A DNA stretch of 64,000 nucleotides from the NCBI GenBank assembly GCA_018432315.1, contig JAHDLB010000027.1, positions 164,897-228,896 of the forward strand. Reading direction: 5' to 3'. The notes beneath the pieces are model-generated. The model saw only the letters and a list, made by a program, of their open reading frames with translations. It was not told the DNA's origin and did no database searches. Position 1 is the first letter of the stretch. Each line of letters begins with the position of its first letter. The position numbers and the translations under genes were made by a program. This document shows positions 33,953-43,047 of this stretch, one piece after another. Origin of the DNA: Anaerolineae bacterium (GTDB taxonomy: Bacteria; Chloroflexota; Anaerolineae; Aggregatilineales; Aggregatilineaceae).

Positions 33953-34825
33953 TCAGGATGGCTCGGCGATGGTGAAGTCCGCGATGTTGATCGGCGTCGC
34001 GCTCTCGCCGAGGAACAGCCGGATCTCGTAGTTGCCGGGCGGGAAGCCGTCGGTGTTGCCAAAGAAGAAATAGCCGGTCCCGTCCGTCTCCAGGCCCCAC
34101 AGGTACGCGCCGCCATCGATCGGCTCGCCCTCACGGTAGAGGATGCGCTTCCAGAGGACGCCCTGGGTCATATTGCTGAACTCCACGAACAGGTAAATGC
34201 GCGTGGTGCCTGGGGCGAACGTGCCGCGCGGATTCACCGGCAGCATGTCGTCCGAGATCTGGTCGTCGAGCGCCGTGATCCGGATCTCGGCGCCGGGGTT
34301 CGGCGTGACGCTCGATTCCGGCGGCGCGATGTGGGGCGTGAACGTCGGGAAGGGCGTTTCGGTCGGCGTTGCGCCGGGCGTGGACGTGACGATCAGGATC
34401 ACGGGCGTGCTGGTCGTCTCGATGACGACGGGGCTTTCGCGCAGTTCGACCGGCGTGAAGCTGGGCGTCGGCGGGATATCGGGCGAAACGTTCGTGTTCG
34501 GCTCACCGTTCTCCGGCGCGGGCGTGATCGAAGGCGGCGGCTCATCGTTTTCCGTCACCGACGCGGACGGCGTGGCCTCGTCGGAATCGCTGAAGAAGAC
34601 GGCCATTACGACCGTGGCGGTGCACGAAATTCCGCTGAACACGAACAACACAACCGCGACCAGGAACACGCGCCAGCCGCGCTGCCCGGCGTCGCGCCGC
34701 CGGCGCCAATAGGTGTCGGTGCGGCTGCGGCGAAACAGGCGAAGCGAAACCAGAAACAGCAGCAGCGCCAGCCCAAAGACGGCGCCGGACACGATTGGCA
34801 AGGAATTTTGAAGCGAATCGGACAT
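33953..34825 (-). CDS. Membrane protein with Thr/Pro linker and beta domain, function unknown
   Basis: A 290-residue protein with two membrane helices (about 12-30 and 50-75). They are followed by a long Thr/Ser/Pro-rich linker (80-180) with TSTPGATPTETPFPTFTP, then a C-terminal beta-sandwich-like domain (GTTRIYLFVEFSNMTQG...). The linker places the C-terminal domain outside the cell. The start at 34825 is one of two close candidates (GTG two codons up). It precedes the glycosyltransferase-like gene in one transcript. Confidence 0.7.
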   Translation of the reverse strand: MSDSLQNSLPIVSGAVFGLALLLFLVSLRLFRRSRTDTYWRRRRDAGQRGWRVFLVAVVLFVFSGISCTATVVMAVFFSDSDEATPSASVTENDEPPPSITPAPENGEPNTNVSPDIPPTPSFTPVELRESPVVIETTSTPVILIVTSTPGATPTETPFPTFTPHIAPPESSVTPNPGAEIRITALDDQISDDMLPVNPRGTFAPGTTRIYLFVEFSNMTQGVLWKRILYREGEPIDGGAYLWGLETDGTGYFFFGNTDGFPPGNYEIRLFLGESATPINIADFTIAEPS

Positions 34826-34860
34826 GTCCACTACCCGTTTCCGGCGTTTAGAGCAAACGA

Positions 34861-34869
34861 ATTATAGCA
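34861..34869 (-). promoter_or_regulatory. Extended -10 promoter
   Basis: On the minus strand TGCTATAAT, identical to the element at 14280, lies 36 bp before the start at 34825. No -35 box is evident. Confidence 0.6.
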
Positions 34870-34913
34870 TACCCGCGTGTCACTTTTTGGGGACGTGATG
34901 CCCATTTCTACCC

Positions 34914-34942
34914 TTGCCAAAATGGTGACCCCCCACTATAAT
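34914..34942 (+). promoter_or_regulatory. Promoter of tRNA-Val
   Basis: TTGCCA at 34914-34919, a 17-bp spacer and TATAAT at 34937-34942. The mature tRNA starts 12 bp downstream. Confidence 0.82.
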
Positions 34943-34953
34943 TACTGCGTGTT

Positions 34954-35027
34954 GGGTCGTTAGCTCAGTTGGCTAGAGCGCGTCGTTGACATCGACGAGG
35001 TCACAAGTTCAAGTCTTGTACGACCCA
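34954..35027 (+). tRNA. tRNA-Val (GAC)
   Basis: A 74-nt cloverleaf: acceptor GGGTCGT/ACGACCC, D arm GCTC..GAGC, anticodon stem CGTCG/CGACG with loop TTGACAT (anticodon GAC), T arm ACAAG/CTTGT with loop TTCAAGT, discriminator A. The CCA end is not encoded. Confidence 0.97.
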
Positions 35028-35034
35028 CTCAGAG

Positions 35035-35067
35035 AGCGGTCACCCTGTTCACGGGTGACCGCTTTTG
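35035..35067 (+). terminator. Intrinsic terminator after tRNA-Val
   Basis: An 11-bp perfect stem (35035-35045 with 35053-35063) with a 7-nt loop runs into TTTTG. It abuts the end of the converging TPR-SH3b gene. Confidence 0.85.
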
Positions 35068-35069
35068 TG

Positions 35070-37424
35070 TTACGAATCCGGCGTGATGCCGCGCGGCTGG
35101 TTCTGCTCCGTGCTTAGCGCCGGACATTCGTCCAGCTCGCCCACCAGATCGGCGCGCACCCAGCCGGTGATGATCGCATCCTGGTAGGTGAACCGCACCT
35201 GGTACCAGTTTTGATTGTCGGTGCCCACCCGCTGGTTCAGCACGTCCATTCGCTGGCCCTGCGGCGCCGTGAATGCGCGAAACGCGTTCTGGCTGGGCTG
35301 CGTGCGGATGTTCACGTTTTGCGTCGCGAAGACCCGGCACAGGATCGACGGTGTGGGCGTGATGGTCGGCGTGGGCGTGTCGCTGGGCGTCGGGGTTATC
35401 GACGGCGTTTGTGTCGGCGTGGGCGTGTCGCTGGGCGTCTGCGTGATGGTGGGCGTCCAGGTGTGGGTCGGCGTGTCGCTGGGCGTCGGGGTCCAGGTAT
35501 GCGTTGGCGTATCGCTGGGTGTGGGCGTCCAGGTGTGCGTCGGCGTGTGCGATGGCGTCCACGTGATGGTAGGCGTTGCGGTCGGTGTGGGCGTGTTGGT
35601 CGCGGTCGGCGTGCTGGACGGCGTCAGTGTCGGCGTGTCGGTTGGCGGGTTGATGATCGGGCTCCACGTCGATTCGGTCGCGAGCGCCACAGCCGCCAGG
35701 ATGATGATGATCACGATGCCCACCACCGTCCAGACTACGTACTGGCGCCGCCGCATCTGGCGGACGCTCTCTTCCAGGCGCAGAATCTCGGTGCGCCGCC
35801 CCAGGATGCGGAACGGGTCCTCTTTGCATAGATCCAGCCATCGCTGGGCGGTCTGCGGATCATTGTCGTCGATCGCGGCCTCGACGCGCTCCAGGTGACG
35901 TCCCAGCAGGTCGGCGACGATCATCCGGTAGCGCGGATCCTGGGCATAGGCGCGCAGGCCGCTGAGCATCGAGCGTGCCTGACTCAACTCGTTTTCATAA
36001 TTCTGGGCGATCAATGCCGAGGCGCGCTCGATCATGTGGCGGGCTTCGGCCATGTCCGCTTCGCTCTGGCGGGCGCGCTGGAGCAGGTTGTTGATGTCCT
36101 CGTTGGCGGGCTCCAGCTCAGCGGCAGTCTCGAGCGCGCGTACGGCCTCGCTCGTCAGGCGCAGTCGCTCCTCCAGGACGGACGCCGAATCGGTCCGCGT
36201 GAGCGCCCCTTGTGCCTGGTTATAGAGCTGGGCGATGATGTTGTCGACCCGGTCTTCGATCTCCTGCGTCAGGTGCTTGAGACGCTCGCTGCCGGGCAGC
36301 ATCTGGCGCAGCCCGGCGAGCTTGTTCAGCAGGTCCTGGAGCGCGTGGGCCCGCTCGTTCAGCGAACCGCTGGTCATGTTGAGTTCCACGGTGGCCTGGT
36401 CGAACTGCTGGCGAACATTCTGCACCAGGTCGATTCGTTCCTGGGCGAGCGGGTCGTTGGGGACGACGCGCATGGCGCCTTCGTACTTTTGCAGGGCGCT
36501 GTCCCAATCGTCGGCGGCCAGCAGGCGGTCGCCTTCGGCCAGCAGCTCGCGCGCCAGCGCCAGGTCCTGGATGTCGAGCAGCGCCTGTTCGACGTCCTTC
36601 CAACTGGTGATCCCGGCGCGGGCCGCCAGATCGCGGGCTTCGCGGTACAGGCGCTCGGCTTCGTCGTAGTTCCCGGCGCGGACCAGCGAGTTGGCGCGGT
36701 TGTAGGCGATGCGCGCGTCGAACGGAATGCGGTGATCGGGCACGACGCCGCGCAGCAGGTTGTCTTCGGCCTTCTGGCGATAGTCCTGGGCCTGGGTGTT
36801 GTCCGGGTCCTCGGCCAGCGCCTGGTTGGCGAGATCGACGGTGCGCTGGTAGTCGCCGGAGTAGTACGCCTGCGCGATGTCCGGCAGCAGGCTGCTCGTC
36901 GCATCCGTGGCCTGTACGGGGCCGGGGGACGCGACCGGGGCCGCCGGCGGCAGGGGCGTATCGTGGCGCGCCACGCCCGGCTCGGACGGCGGCGCCTCGT
37001 CCGGTATGTCGATGCCGTACCGTTCGAGCAGGCCGCGCACCTTGAGCTCCAGGTGCGGGCTGCGCTCGGCGGCGCTTTGGAGCAGTTCCAGCGTTTCGGG
37101 ATTGCTCGGGTCGTGGTTGAGCGCTTCGGCCAGGATGTCGATGGCCTCGTCGATGTCGTCCTCGTCGCCCGCGATCTCGATGCGGATTCGGGCGCGGCGC
37201 AGCAGGCCGCGCACTGTCGCCGCTTCGGGCGTGGCCGGCGCGCCGTGGCGGGCCAGGTCGGCGAACAGGACGCGCGCCTGCTTTTCGTAAGGGGTGTTTT
37301 TGCTCTGTGCCAGCAGCGTGCGCGCTATGCTTTCCAACTGGGCGATCTCGCTGGCAGTGGCGCTCGCGGGGAGCGCTTCCAGTTCGCGGCGCAACGCGTC
37401 CAGTTGTTGTTCTAGATCGGCCAT
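35070..37424 (-). CDS. TPR, transmembrane, Thr/Pro repeat and SH3b protein (third gene of the kinase operon)
   Basis: A 784-residue protein. Residues 1-555 are helical TPR-like repeats with a coiled-coil middle. A single transmembrane helix ([21 protein letters not shown], about 560-582) follows. Next is an extracytoplasmic Thr/Pro-rich tract with a 12-residue tandem repeat, and a C-terminal SH3b domain (about 690-770, [16 protein letters not shown]). So it spans the membrane with its TPR part inside and its SH3b domain outside, and could link an envelope signal to the kinases encoded upstream. AAGGAG precedes the ATG; the gene starts 18 bp after the small kinase. Confidence 0.8.
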   Translation of the reverse strand: MADLEQQLDALRRELEALPASATASEIAQLESIARTLLAQSKNTPYEKQARVLFADLARHGAPATPEAATVRGLLRRARIRIEIAGDEDDIDEAIDILAEALNHDPSNPETLELLQSAAERSPHLELKVRGLLERYGIDIPDEAPPSEPGVARHDTPLPPAAPVASPGPVQATDATSSLLPDIAQAYYSGDYQRTVDLANQALAEDPDNTQAQDYRQKAEDNLLRGVVPDHRIPFDARIAYNRANSLVRAGNYDEAERLYREARDLAARAGITSWKDVEQALLDIQDLALARELLAEGDRLLAADDWDSALQKYEGAMRVVPNDPLAQERIDLVQNVRQQFDQATVELNMTSGSLNERAHALQDLLNKLAGLRQMLPGSERLKHLTQEIEDRVDNIIAQLYNQAQGALTRTDSASVLEERLRLTSEAVRALETAAELEPANEDINNLLQRARQSEADMAEARHMIERASALIAQNYENELSQARSMLSGLRAYAQDPRYRMIVADLLGRHLERVEAAIDDNDPQTAQRWLDLCKEDPFRILGRRTEILRLEESVRQMRRRQYVVWTVVGIVIIIILAAVALATESTWSPIINPPTDTPTLTPSSTPTATNTPTPTATPTITWTPSHTPTHTWTPTPSDTPTHTWTPTPSDTPTHTWTPTITQTPSDTPTPTQTPSITPTPSDTPTPTITPTPSILCRVFATQNVNIRTQPSQNAFRAFTAPQGQRMDVLNQRVGTDNQNWYQVRFTYQDAIITGWVRADLVGELDECPALSTEQNQPRGITPDS
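35341..35640 (-). repeat. Low-complexity Thr/Pro coding repeat with a 36-bp tandem unit
   Basis: The Thr/Pro linker of the TPR-SH3b protein. Within it, a 36-bp unit (12 residues, [12 protein letters not shown]) is present in three tandem copies beginning at 35455, 35491 and 35527; the third diverges. The reading frame is open throughout, so this is a coding repeat and not an array. Confidence 0.85.
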
Positions 37425-37442
37425 CAAGCGTCTCCTTATCCT

Positions 37443-38579
37443 TTAGGGAATCACCCGATGATTGAGCGCTTCGTTGATCTGGGCCAGCAAGCGGCGCAGC
37501 TCGGCTTCCATGTCCTCGTTGATGTCATCCAGGATGACGGCTTCCAGCAGGGTTTCGCGCGCCGCGCGCAGCGCGTCCTGGCCGCGGCGCAACTCGGCAA
37601 GGCCGGCCCGGACCTGCTCGCGCGCTTCGCGCAGCGTGGGGACCGTGTGCGATCCCGGCAGCTCCCACCCGTGGCGGATGGCCACGTGCTCCAGCCCGGT
37701 CCGAAACGCGCGCACGTTCGGCAGGTCCTGGCGCGCGCCCTTCTGCAGCAGGGCTTGCAGGCTGGCGCTCAGCGTAGGCTCGATCCCAAAGTCGAGGTGA
37801 TTGACGTCGGCGTAGCGCTGCTCGACCTCGGCCTGTGACGCCGGTTGGGGCATCAACGCGCCTTTCTGCGGCGACAGCCCGGTGAACACCGGGTAAAGAA
37901 TGCCCACGCACAGGTTATGGATGTCCTGGGCCAGGTACTGGTCGACGGTGTGCGTGCCAGTCTCGACGAGCTGAGAGCTGTTCAGGTCGATCACGCGCAG
38001 GGTCGCGCCATCCCAATACACGTGCTCCAGCTTATGATCGAGATACACAATACGCTGGTCGTGCGCGTCGCGCAAGAACTCCGCGAACTGCATCGCCAGA
38101 TCGATGCCTTCCTCGGTCGGCAGGCGGCGGCGCCCGTTGGCGGCGTTGGGCTTCATCAGGTAGAAGAGGCTGTGCTGGCGCGGCAGGAGTTCCAGCGCCA
38201 GGTAAGGCCGCCACCCCTGCCCGACGTACGGGTACAGGTTCTCGCGGAACGCCGAAATATTGGTTTCGCACGAGACGATGTGCCCGCCTTCCGGACGCTC
38301 GCCGAGGGCGGAGATGTACCCGCAGTCGTACAGGCGCACGACCGCAGAGCTGGAAGCCAGCCGCACCAGCAGGTCCGCTTCGTTGACGAAGGCGCGGGCT
38401 TCCCAACGCGGCGTGCCATCGTCGGAGAGATGCTCGGGCCGCATGACCTTGAAAGCCACCGCGCGCCCGCCGTGCACCTCTTCTGCTGCCAGCACGCGGG
38501 CGTAATGTCCCAGCGCAAAGGTGTCGATATAGTTGTCAATACGATACAACGCGTCCAGTGTCATTTCCGATACAGACAT
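37443..38579 (-). CDS. Atypical serine/threonine kinase-like protein (small)
   Basis: A 378-residue soluble protein with a divergent protein-kinase fold over about 15-290 and a C-terminal coiled coil. Lys44 in VAFKVM and Glu67 in NEADLL could form the kinase salt bridge. The catalytic loop YLDHKLEHVYWD (179-190) keeps the HRD aspartate (D181) and the lysine (K183), but has His186 where kinases have asparagine. The DFG motif is D198-L199-N200. It may be a weak kinase or pseudokinase. It lies between a large kinase and the TPR-SH3b gene, with gaps of 27 and 18 bp. Confidence 0.75.
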   Translation of the reverse strand: MSVSEMTLDALYRIDNYIDTFALGHYARVLAAEEVHGGRAVAFKVMRPEHLSDDGTPRWEARAFVNEADLLVRLASSSAVVRLYDCGYISALGERPEGGHIVSCETNISAFRENLYPYVGQGWRPYLALELLPRQHSLFYLMKPNAANGRRRLPTEEGIDLAMQFAEFLRDAHDQRIVYLDHKLEHVYWDGATLRVIDLNSSQLVETGTHTVDQYLAQDIHNLCVGILYPVFTGLSPQKGALMPQPASQAEVEQRYADVNHLDFGIEPTLSASLQALLQKGARQDLPNVRAFRTGLEHVAIRHGWELPGSHTVPTLREAREQVRAGLAELRRGQDALRAARETLLEAVILDDINEDMEAELRRLLAQINEALNHRVIP

Positions 38580-38606
38580 GCTACCCTTCTTTTGCTTGCA
38601 CTCATC

Positions 38607-41600
38607 CTATGGCAACTCGCCTCGGGGATTGAATTCGATCTCGAAATCGCTCACGCCGACCACCACGCCCTGTCCCGACGCGGCCAGGATCAGCGTGATC
38701 GGCGCGCCTTGCGGAAAGACCAGGACCGAGTCGCCCAGGCGCTTGCCGTCCACGAAGAAGCCCAGCGTGTTGGCATCCACGCGCCGCACCGAGAGGGTGA
38801 GTCGCGGGGCCGGCTGGGGGCTTTCGGTGCGCAGGCGGAACTGACCACTCTGATTCAGGCCCAGGCGGACGTAGTTTTCCTCGACAAACTGAACTTCGGC
38901 GATGGCGCTTTGGCCCGACGTGTTTTCGGCGCCCAACCCAAACGTCACGTCGCCGTTCTGCAGCGCAGCGGGATCGTAATCCACCAGCTCGAGGACCACG
39001 TCGGCCCGGCTGATCGTGCTCGCCGCGCCGGGCTGGAACAACTGGCTGATGGCTGGTGGCGACAGGCTGATGCGGAGCGCCGCGTTCGGGCTGCCCTCGG
39101 TGACCATCCGCCAGGCGTCGCCATCCCCCGGAACGAACGCCCCGGCGGGCCAGTCGCGCGCCTCTTCGGGCAGGGTGTCCAGCACGGCCAGCACGTTCGA
39201 AATGGGGGCGGCTGCCTCGACCGGCTCAGGCGGCGGTGTGTCGCTGGGAATCAGCGTGCTTGTGACGAACAGCGTCGGTGTGGGGCTGGGCGGCAGGTCT
39301 TCGGTCGGCTCGCCCGTCGGCGTGGCGGTGAGCGCGGCTTCCGTCGCGGTCGGCGTCGGCGGGACAGGCGTGGGCGCCTGCGTCGTCGCCGGGACGAGGG
39401 CAGCGGCGGACTCGGTCGCTGCACGTTCGGGCGTGGACGTGGCCGCCGGGCGGATTGCCGGGCCGCTCGATTCGCCGCTGTCCCCGGTTCGTGCCGGGGT
39501 GTCGTCGTTGCCGCTGGTGCGCCAGATCGCCACCGCGATTACGGCGACGAGCAGCACGATCGCCACCGCGATGATGCGGTTCCAGGGCAGGTCCCGGCCT
39601 GGGGCGGCGCGCGTCTCGGCGGCGCGCTCCGGCTCGCGATCGCCTTCCAGGTAGGCCAGCGAATCGCCCTCGTGGGCGATGGCGGGCGCCTCGACCTCGA
39701 TCATGTCGTCTTCGGCCACGTCGGGCGGTAGTTGCTCGATGACCTCTTCCCAGTGGCGGAACAGGGGATAGGCCGGGTGCTTGGTGATGAACAGCGAGCT
39801 AAAGTGCCGGGAGAACGCGGCCAGTTTTTCGCGCCGCGTCAGGCGCTGGGTGGTGTACGTTTCAAGCACCGAGTTATACATGTCGTTCCACTGGCGGACC
39901 TGGTGCGCGTGGTCCGGGCCGAGTGCGGCCAGCGTCTCGTCGACGATGCGCTGGTGCGCCCCGGCAATGTCGGAGTCGGGTTCCGGGTTGGCCGAGAGCG
40001 CGCCCTGTTCGATGGCGATCCGGGACTGCTGCAGGCTGGCGACGGTATCGCGCAGGCGGGTCAGCCAGTTGACGTACGGCTCGACTTCCAGGCCCCCCAC
40101 CTGGATCGCGGTCTGGATGTGATCGAGCGCGGCGTCGAGCGCTTGGCGCGCACCGTGGAAATTGCCGTCGGACCAACTGCGCACGGCCTCGATGGTCATC
40201 TGGACGGACTGCTCGGCCCCGGTGAGCAGCTCCGCGGCCAGCGGGGCGTTCAGCGCTGCCCGCGCGCCTTCGAGATCCGCCGGGCTGACGACGGCGTTGA
40301 GCGCGCGTTGGGCTTTGTCCACCAGGCGGCGTCCGGTCAGCGCCCGGTCGAGGACCTGGAAGGCCCGGTGAGTCGGCGCATCGTCGAAGGTTCTGGCGGC
40401 GCAGTCGCGCCAGAATTCCGCGTCGTCAAGCTCCTCGTCGAGGATGGACAGCACACCGCGCAGCACGTAGTGCAAATACAGCGCGCGCCACCCGGCGCTG
40501 CTGCTCTGGCGCATGTACGCGACCAGCCCGCGGCTCATGGCGCGCAGGTAGAGCGTGGTGTTGGGCATCTGCTCGGCGAACGTGCGGCGCTCGTCTTCCT
40601 CCTCCGACAGCAGAATGCTCAGCGCTTCGCTCTGCGCGCGGTCGGTCATCTCGGCGTTGTGCGGGCCCTTGTGCGACAGCCAGTTATCGAGCAGCTCAGC
40701 GAGACGGCGCAGGCGGTCGGCGGCCAGCCGCTCGCCGTCCGTCGTCGCGTAGGTGTGGGCGTCGCGGCCATGCTGCGCCGCCGCAATCGCATCGCCGCGA
40801 TCCCACGCTTTCCACCCGTCGATCAGGTGATCGGCCAGCCGCTCGTTGGGGCTGTGCCGTTCCACGAAGCCGGCGTTCGGCAGGCGGTTGGCGAGCGTGT
40901 TCATCCACGCGGCGGTGTTCTCGTTGAAGGGACGGATCGCCTCGGCGGTGTCGCGCAGAATGTTGATCCCCGGCTGGCGGCGGCCCAGCGCCAGGTAGCT
41001 GATCGCTGTCGACCAGCCCTGCCCGGCGCGCTCGATCGCGTTCGCTGCGGCGTGAAGCTGCGGGTCCGACAGATCATCGAGGTACGGCTGTAGAAAGTCG
41101 TGCACGTCGGCGAACCACGTCGCCAGGTTGCTGCCGTCGGCGCGCGGCTTGAACTGCCCCAGGGCGACCACGGCCTGGTGGACCTCGTCGAAATAGTCGT
41201 GGAGGGCTTCGAAGTGGGGCGAGGTGGGATCGATCATCGCCGCCCGGTGCAGCAGACTGCCCGCACGGGCCGGGTCCTCGAACATGCAGTTGCCCACGTC
41301 GTCCAGCATCGTGATGATGTCGTGGGCGGCGCGCCGGGCGCGAATCACGGAGGTCAGCCAGTCTTCCTGGGCCTGCCGGTCGGCCAGCGCGCCGACGGCT
41401 TCCTCCAGCGGATCGAACTGGGCGAGAATCTGCTGGTAGATGACCTTCAACCCGGTCAGTCCCTGCACGGGCGGGCGTGCAAGCTCGGCGTCGATCTCGT
41501 CCAGGACGCGGTGCGCGGCGCCGGCATCGGCGGCGTCCGGCAAGTCGAAGCGCAGGCGCACCAGGTGCGGGCGCAGCAGGACCACCTGCGGAAGGTGCGC

Positions 41601-42890
41601 GGCGAGCTGCTCCGCCACCAGCCACTGGGCACGCCGCGCCGCGGTGCGGGCTTCGCCGGCGGTCAGCAGCATGTGCCCGGCGGCGGACGCGTCGCCCGCG
41701 AACAGCGCATCCAGCGCATTCAGGAATCCGGCGGGCGGCGGCGAAACGTGCAGGTCTTCGAGCAGCGCGGCGGACGCGATCAGAAACTGGATGACCGGCG
41801 CGTTGGTTTCGTCGGCCTGGGGCAGCAGGTCGTGCAGCAGCGACAGCGCGCGAGTCCAGTTGGCGCTCTCCAGGTAGATGCGGATGGCGTCGAGGTCCGC
41901 CTGGACGGCGATCTGCCGGAGCAGCGACTCGATCTCGGCGGCCAGCCGCGCCGTTTCGGGATAGCCGGGATCGGATTCGCGCGCCGCGTCGAGCGCGGCG
42001 AGCAGTTCTTCGAGTTCTTCCTGGCTGGCGGTGGGCCGGACGCGCTTGCGGATGCGCGAGACGATCTCGTCGCGCGATTTCTCCAGCGGAGCGCGGACGT
42101 CCGCCAGCGCGCTGCGCAGCTCCGGGACCGAGCCGAATCGCCGCTTGGGGTCCGGGTGGACTGCCCGCGTGATGGCGGCCTGCAGCCTGGGCGGGATGCG
42201 CTCGGCGTTGGGGCCGAAATTGACGAAGAACGAGTCGTTATCTTCGGCTTCGGTCGCCAGGCGGCTGCCGCCGGTGAAGATGAAATACAGCAGTTCGCCG
42301 CACTGGTAGATGTCGGTCGCGCGCGAGATGGTGGGCGGGGCGCCCGGCTCGTCGGTGAAGACGGCGTTGCCCCAGTCGATCACTTTCAGCCGGTAGGTGT
42401 CGCGGTCCCAAAACAGGTGCTTGGCATCGACGTCGTTATAGATCACCTGTTTGTCGTGCGCGTGGGCCAACAGGTCGAGCAGGTTGTCCACGATGACCAG
42501 TGCTTCCAGGTCGGGCAAAAAGCGGTTGTGCTGGGCCAGCGCGAACACCATGTCCTCGACGATCTCGCCCTCCGCCAGGTCCATCACGATGTACTCGTGG
42601 GTGTGCCCGCCCACGCGAAACGTCCCGCTGCCCCGCAGCTCGGTGAGCACCGGGTGGCCCGACAGGCGCTCGAGCGCGTGCCGTTCGTTGCGGATGCTCA
42701 CTTCCTGCCCGGCGCGCATCGGCGGCGCGTCCTGGGGGGCGGGGCGCTTGATGACGACCGGGCGATCGTTGTCGAGGATGTCGTATGCGCGCAGCGTCTC
42801 GCCGGACCGGCCACGAGGGAAGATGTAGTCGTAGCGGTAGCGGTTGTCGAACAGGCTCTCGGTGCGGCGCCCAGTGGGCCGAGCAGTCAT
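38607..42890 (-). CDS. Large membrane-anchored atypical protein kinase
   Basis: A 1427-residue protein. A protein-kinase-like domain fills about 20-330: Lys48 in VVIKRP, Glu69 in NERHAL, catalytic loop YNDVDAKHLFWD (151-162) and DWG at 172-174. The HRD aspartate (D153) is kept, but the usual lysine is Asp155 and the asparagine is His158. A long helical region (330-1090), a transmembrane helix (about 1100-1119), a Thr/Pro-rich linker and a C-terminal beta-sandwich domain (about 1240-1427) follow. GGAGAG precedes the ATG at 42890. It heads an operon of three genes and is divergent from a BTAD regulator. Confidence 0.78.
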   Translation of the reverse strand: MTARPTGRRTESLFDNRYRYDYIFPRGRSGETLRAYDILDNDRPVVIKRPAPQDAPPMRAGQEVSIRNERHALERLSGHPVLTELRGSGTFRVGGHTHEYIVMDLAEGEIVEDMVFALAQHNRFLPDLEALVIVDNLLDLLAHAHDKQVIYNDVDAKHLFWDRDTYRLKVIDWGNAVFTDEPGAPPTISRATDIYQCGELLYFIFTGGSRLATEAEDNDSFFVNFGPNAERIPPRLQAAITRAVHPDPKRRFGSVPELRSALADVRAPLEKSRDEIVSRIRKRVRPTASQEELEELLAALDAARESDPGYPETARLAAEIESLLRQIAVQADLDAIRIYLESANWTRALSLLHDLLPQADETNAPVIQFLIASAALLEDLHVSPPPAGFLNALDALFAGDASAAGHMLLTAGEARTAARRAQWLVAEQLAAHLPQVVLLRPHLVRLRFDLPDAADAGAAHRVLDEIDAELARPPVQGLTGLKVIYQQILAQFDPLEEAVGALADRQAQEDWLTSVIRARRAAHDIITMLDDVGNCMFEDPARAGSLLHRAAMIDPTSPHFEALHDYFDEVHQAVVALGQFKPRADGSNLATWFADVHDFLQPYLDDLSDPQLHAAANAIERAGQGWSTAISYLALGRRQPGINILRDTAEAIRPFNENTAAWMNTLANRLPNAGFVERHSPNERLADHLIDGWKAWDRGDAIAAAQHGRDAHTYATTDGERLAADRLRRLAELLDNWLSHKGPHNAEMTDRAQSEALSILLSEEEDERRTFAEQMPNTTLYLRAMSRGLVAYMRQSSSAGWRALYLHYVLRGVLSILDEELDDAEFWRDCAARTFDDAPTHRAFQVLDRALTGRRLVDKAQRALNAVVSPADLEGARAALNAPLAAELLTGAEQSVQMTIEAVRSWSDGNFHGARQALDAALDHIQTAIQVGGLEVEPYVNWLTRLRDTVASLQQSRIAIEQGALSANPEPDSDIAGAHQRIVDETLAALGPDHAHQVRQWNDMYNSVLETYTTQRLTRREKLAAFSRHFSSLFITKHPAYPLFRHWEEVIEQLPPDVAEDDMIEVEAPAIAHEGDSLAYLEGDREPERAAETRAAPGRDLPWNRIIAVAIVLLVAVIAVAIWRTSGNDDTPARTGDSGESSGPAIRPAATSTPERAATESAAALVPATTQAPTPVPPTPTATEAALTATPTGEPTEDLPPSPTPTLFVTSTLIPSDTPPPEPVEAAAPISNVLAVLDTLPEEARDWPAGAFVPGDGDAWRMVTEGSPNAALRISLSPPAISQLFQPGAASTISRADVVLELVDYDPAALQNGDVTFGLGAENTSGQSAIAEVQFVEENYVRLGLNQSGQFRLRTESPQPAPRLTLSVRRVDANTLGFFVDGKRLGDSVLVFPQGAPITLILAASGQGVVVGVSDFEIEFNPRGELP

Positions 42891-42935
42891 ACGGCTCTCC
42901 TCATCAGCACTGGCGGACGGAACGCGACGCCTCCT

Positions 42936-42965
42936 ATTGTACGCAGGCGGGGGGTTGAATACCAA
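42936..42965 (-). promoter_or_regulatory. Promoter of the kinase operon
   Basis: On the minus strand TTGGTA (42960-42965), an 18-bp spacer and TACAAT (42936-42941), about 45 bp before the ATG. Confidence 0.6.
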
Positions 42966-43021
42966 TCTGTTTTCCCCCGACTCGTTTCGTGATACAGTGG
43001 GGGCACGTCCGGCGATTATAA

Positions 43022-43038
43022 CCCTGAGTATAACAGGG
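43022..43038. promoter_or_regulatory. Inverted repeat between the kinase operon and the BTAD gene
   Basis: CCCTG-N7-CAGGG, 9 bp before the BTAD start codon and overlapping TATAAC sequences. It could be an operator for autoregulation. Confidence 0.35.
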
Positions 43039-43047
43039 ACACACAAG

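Noticed and set aside
35341..35640. Regular 36-bp repeats as a possible CRISPR array
   Set aside because: The units are directly adjacent without spacers and lie in an open frame coding Thr/Pro repeats.
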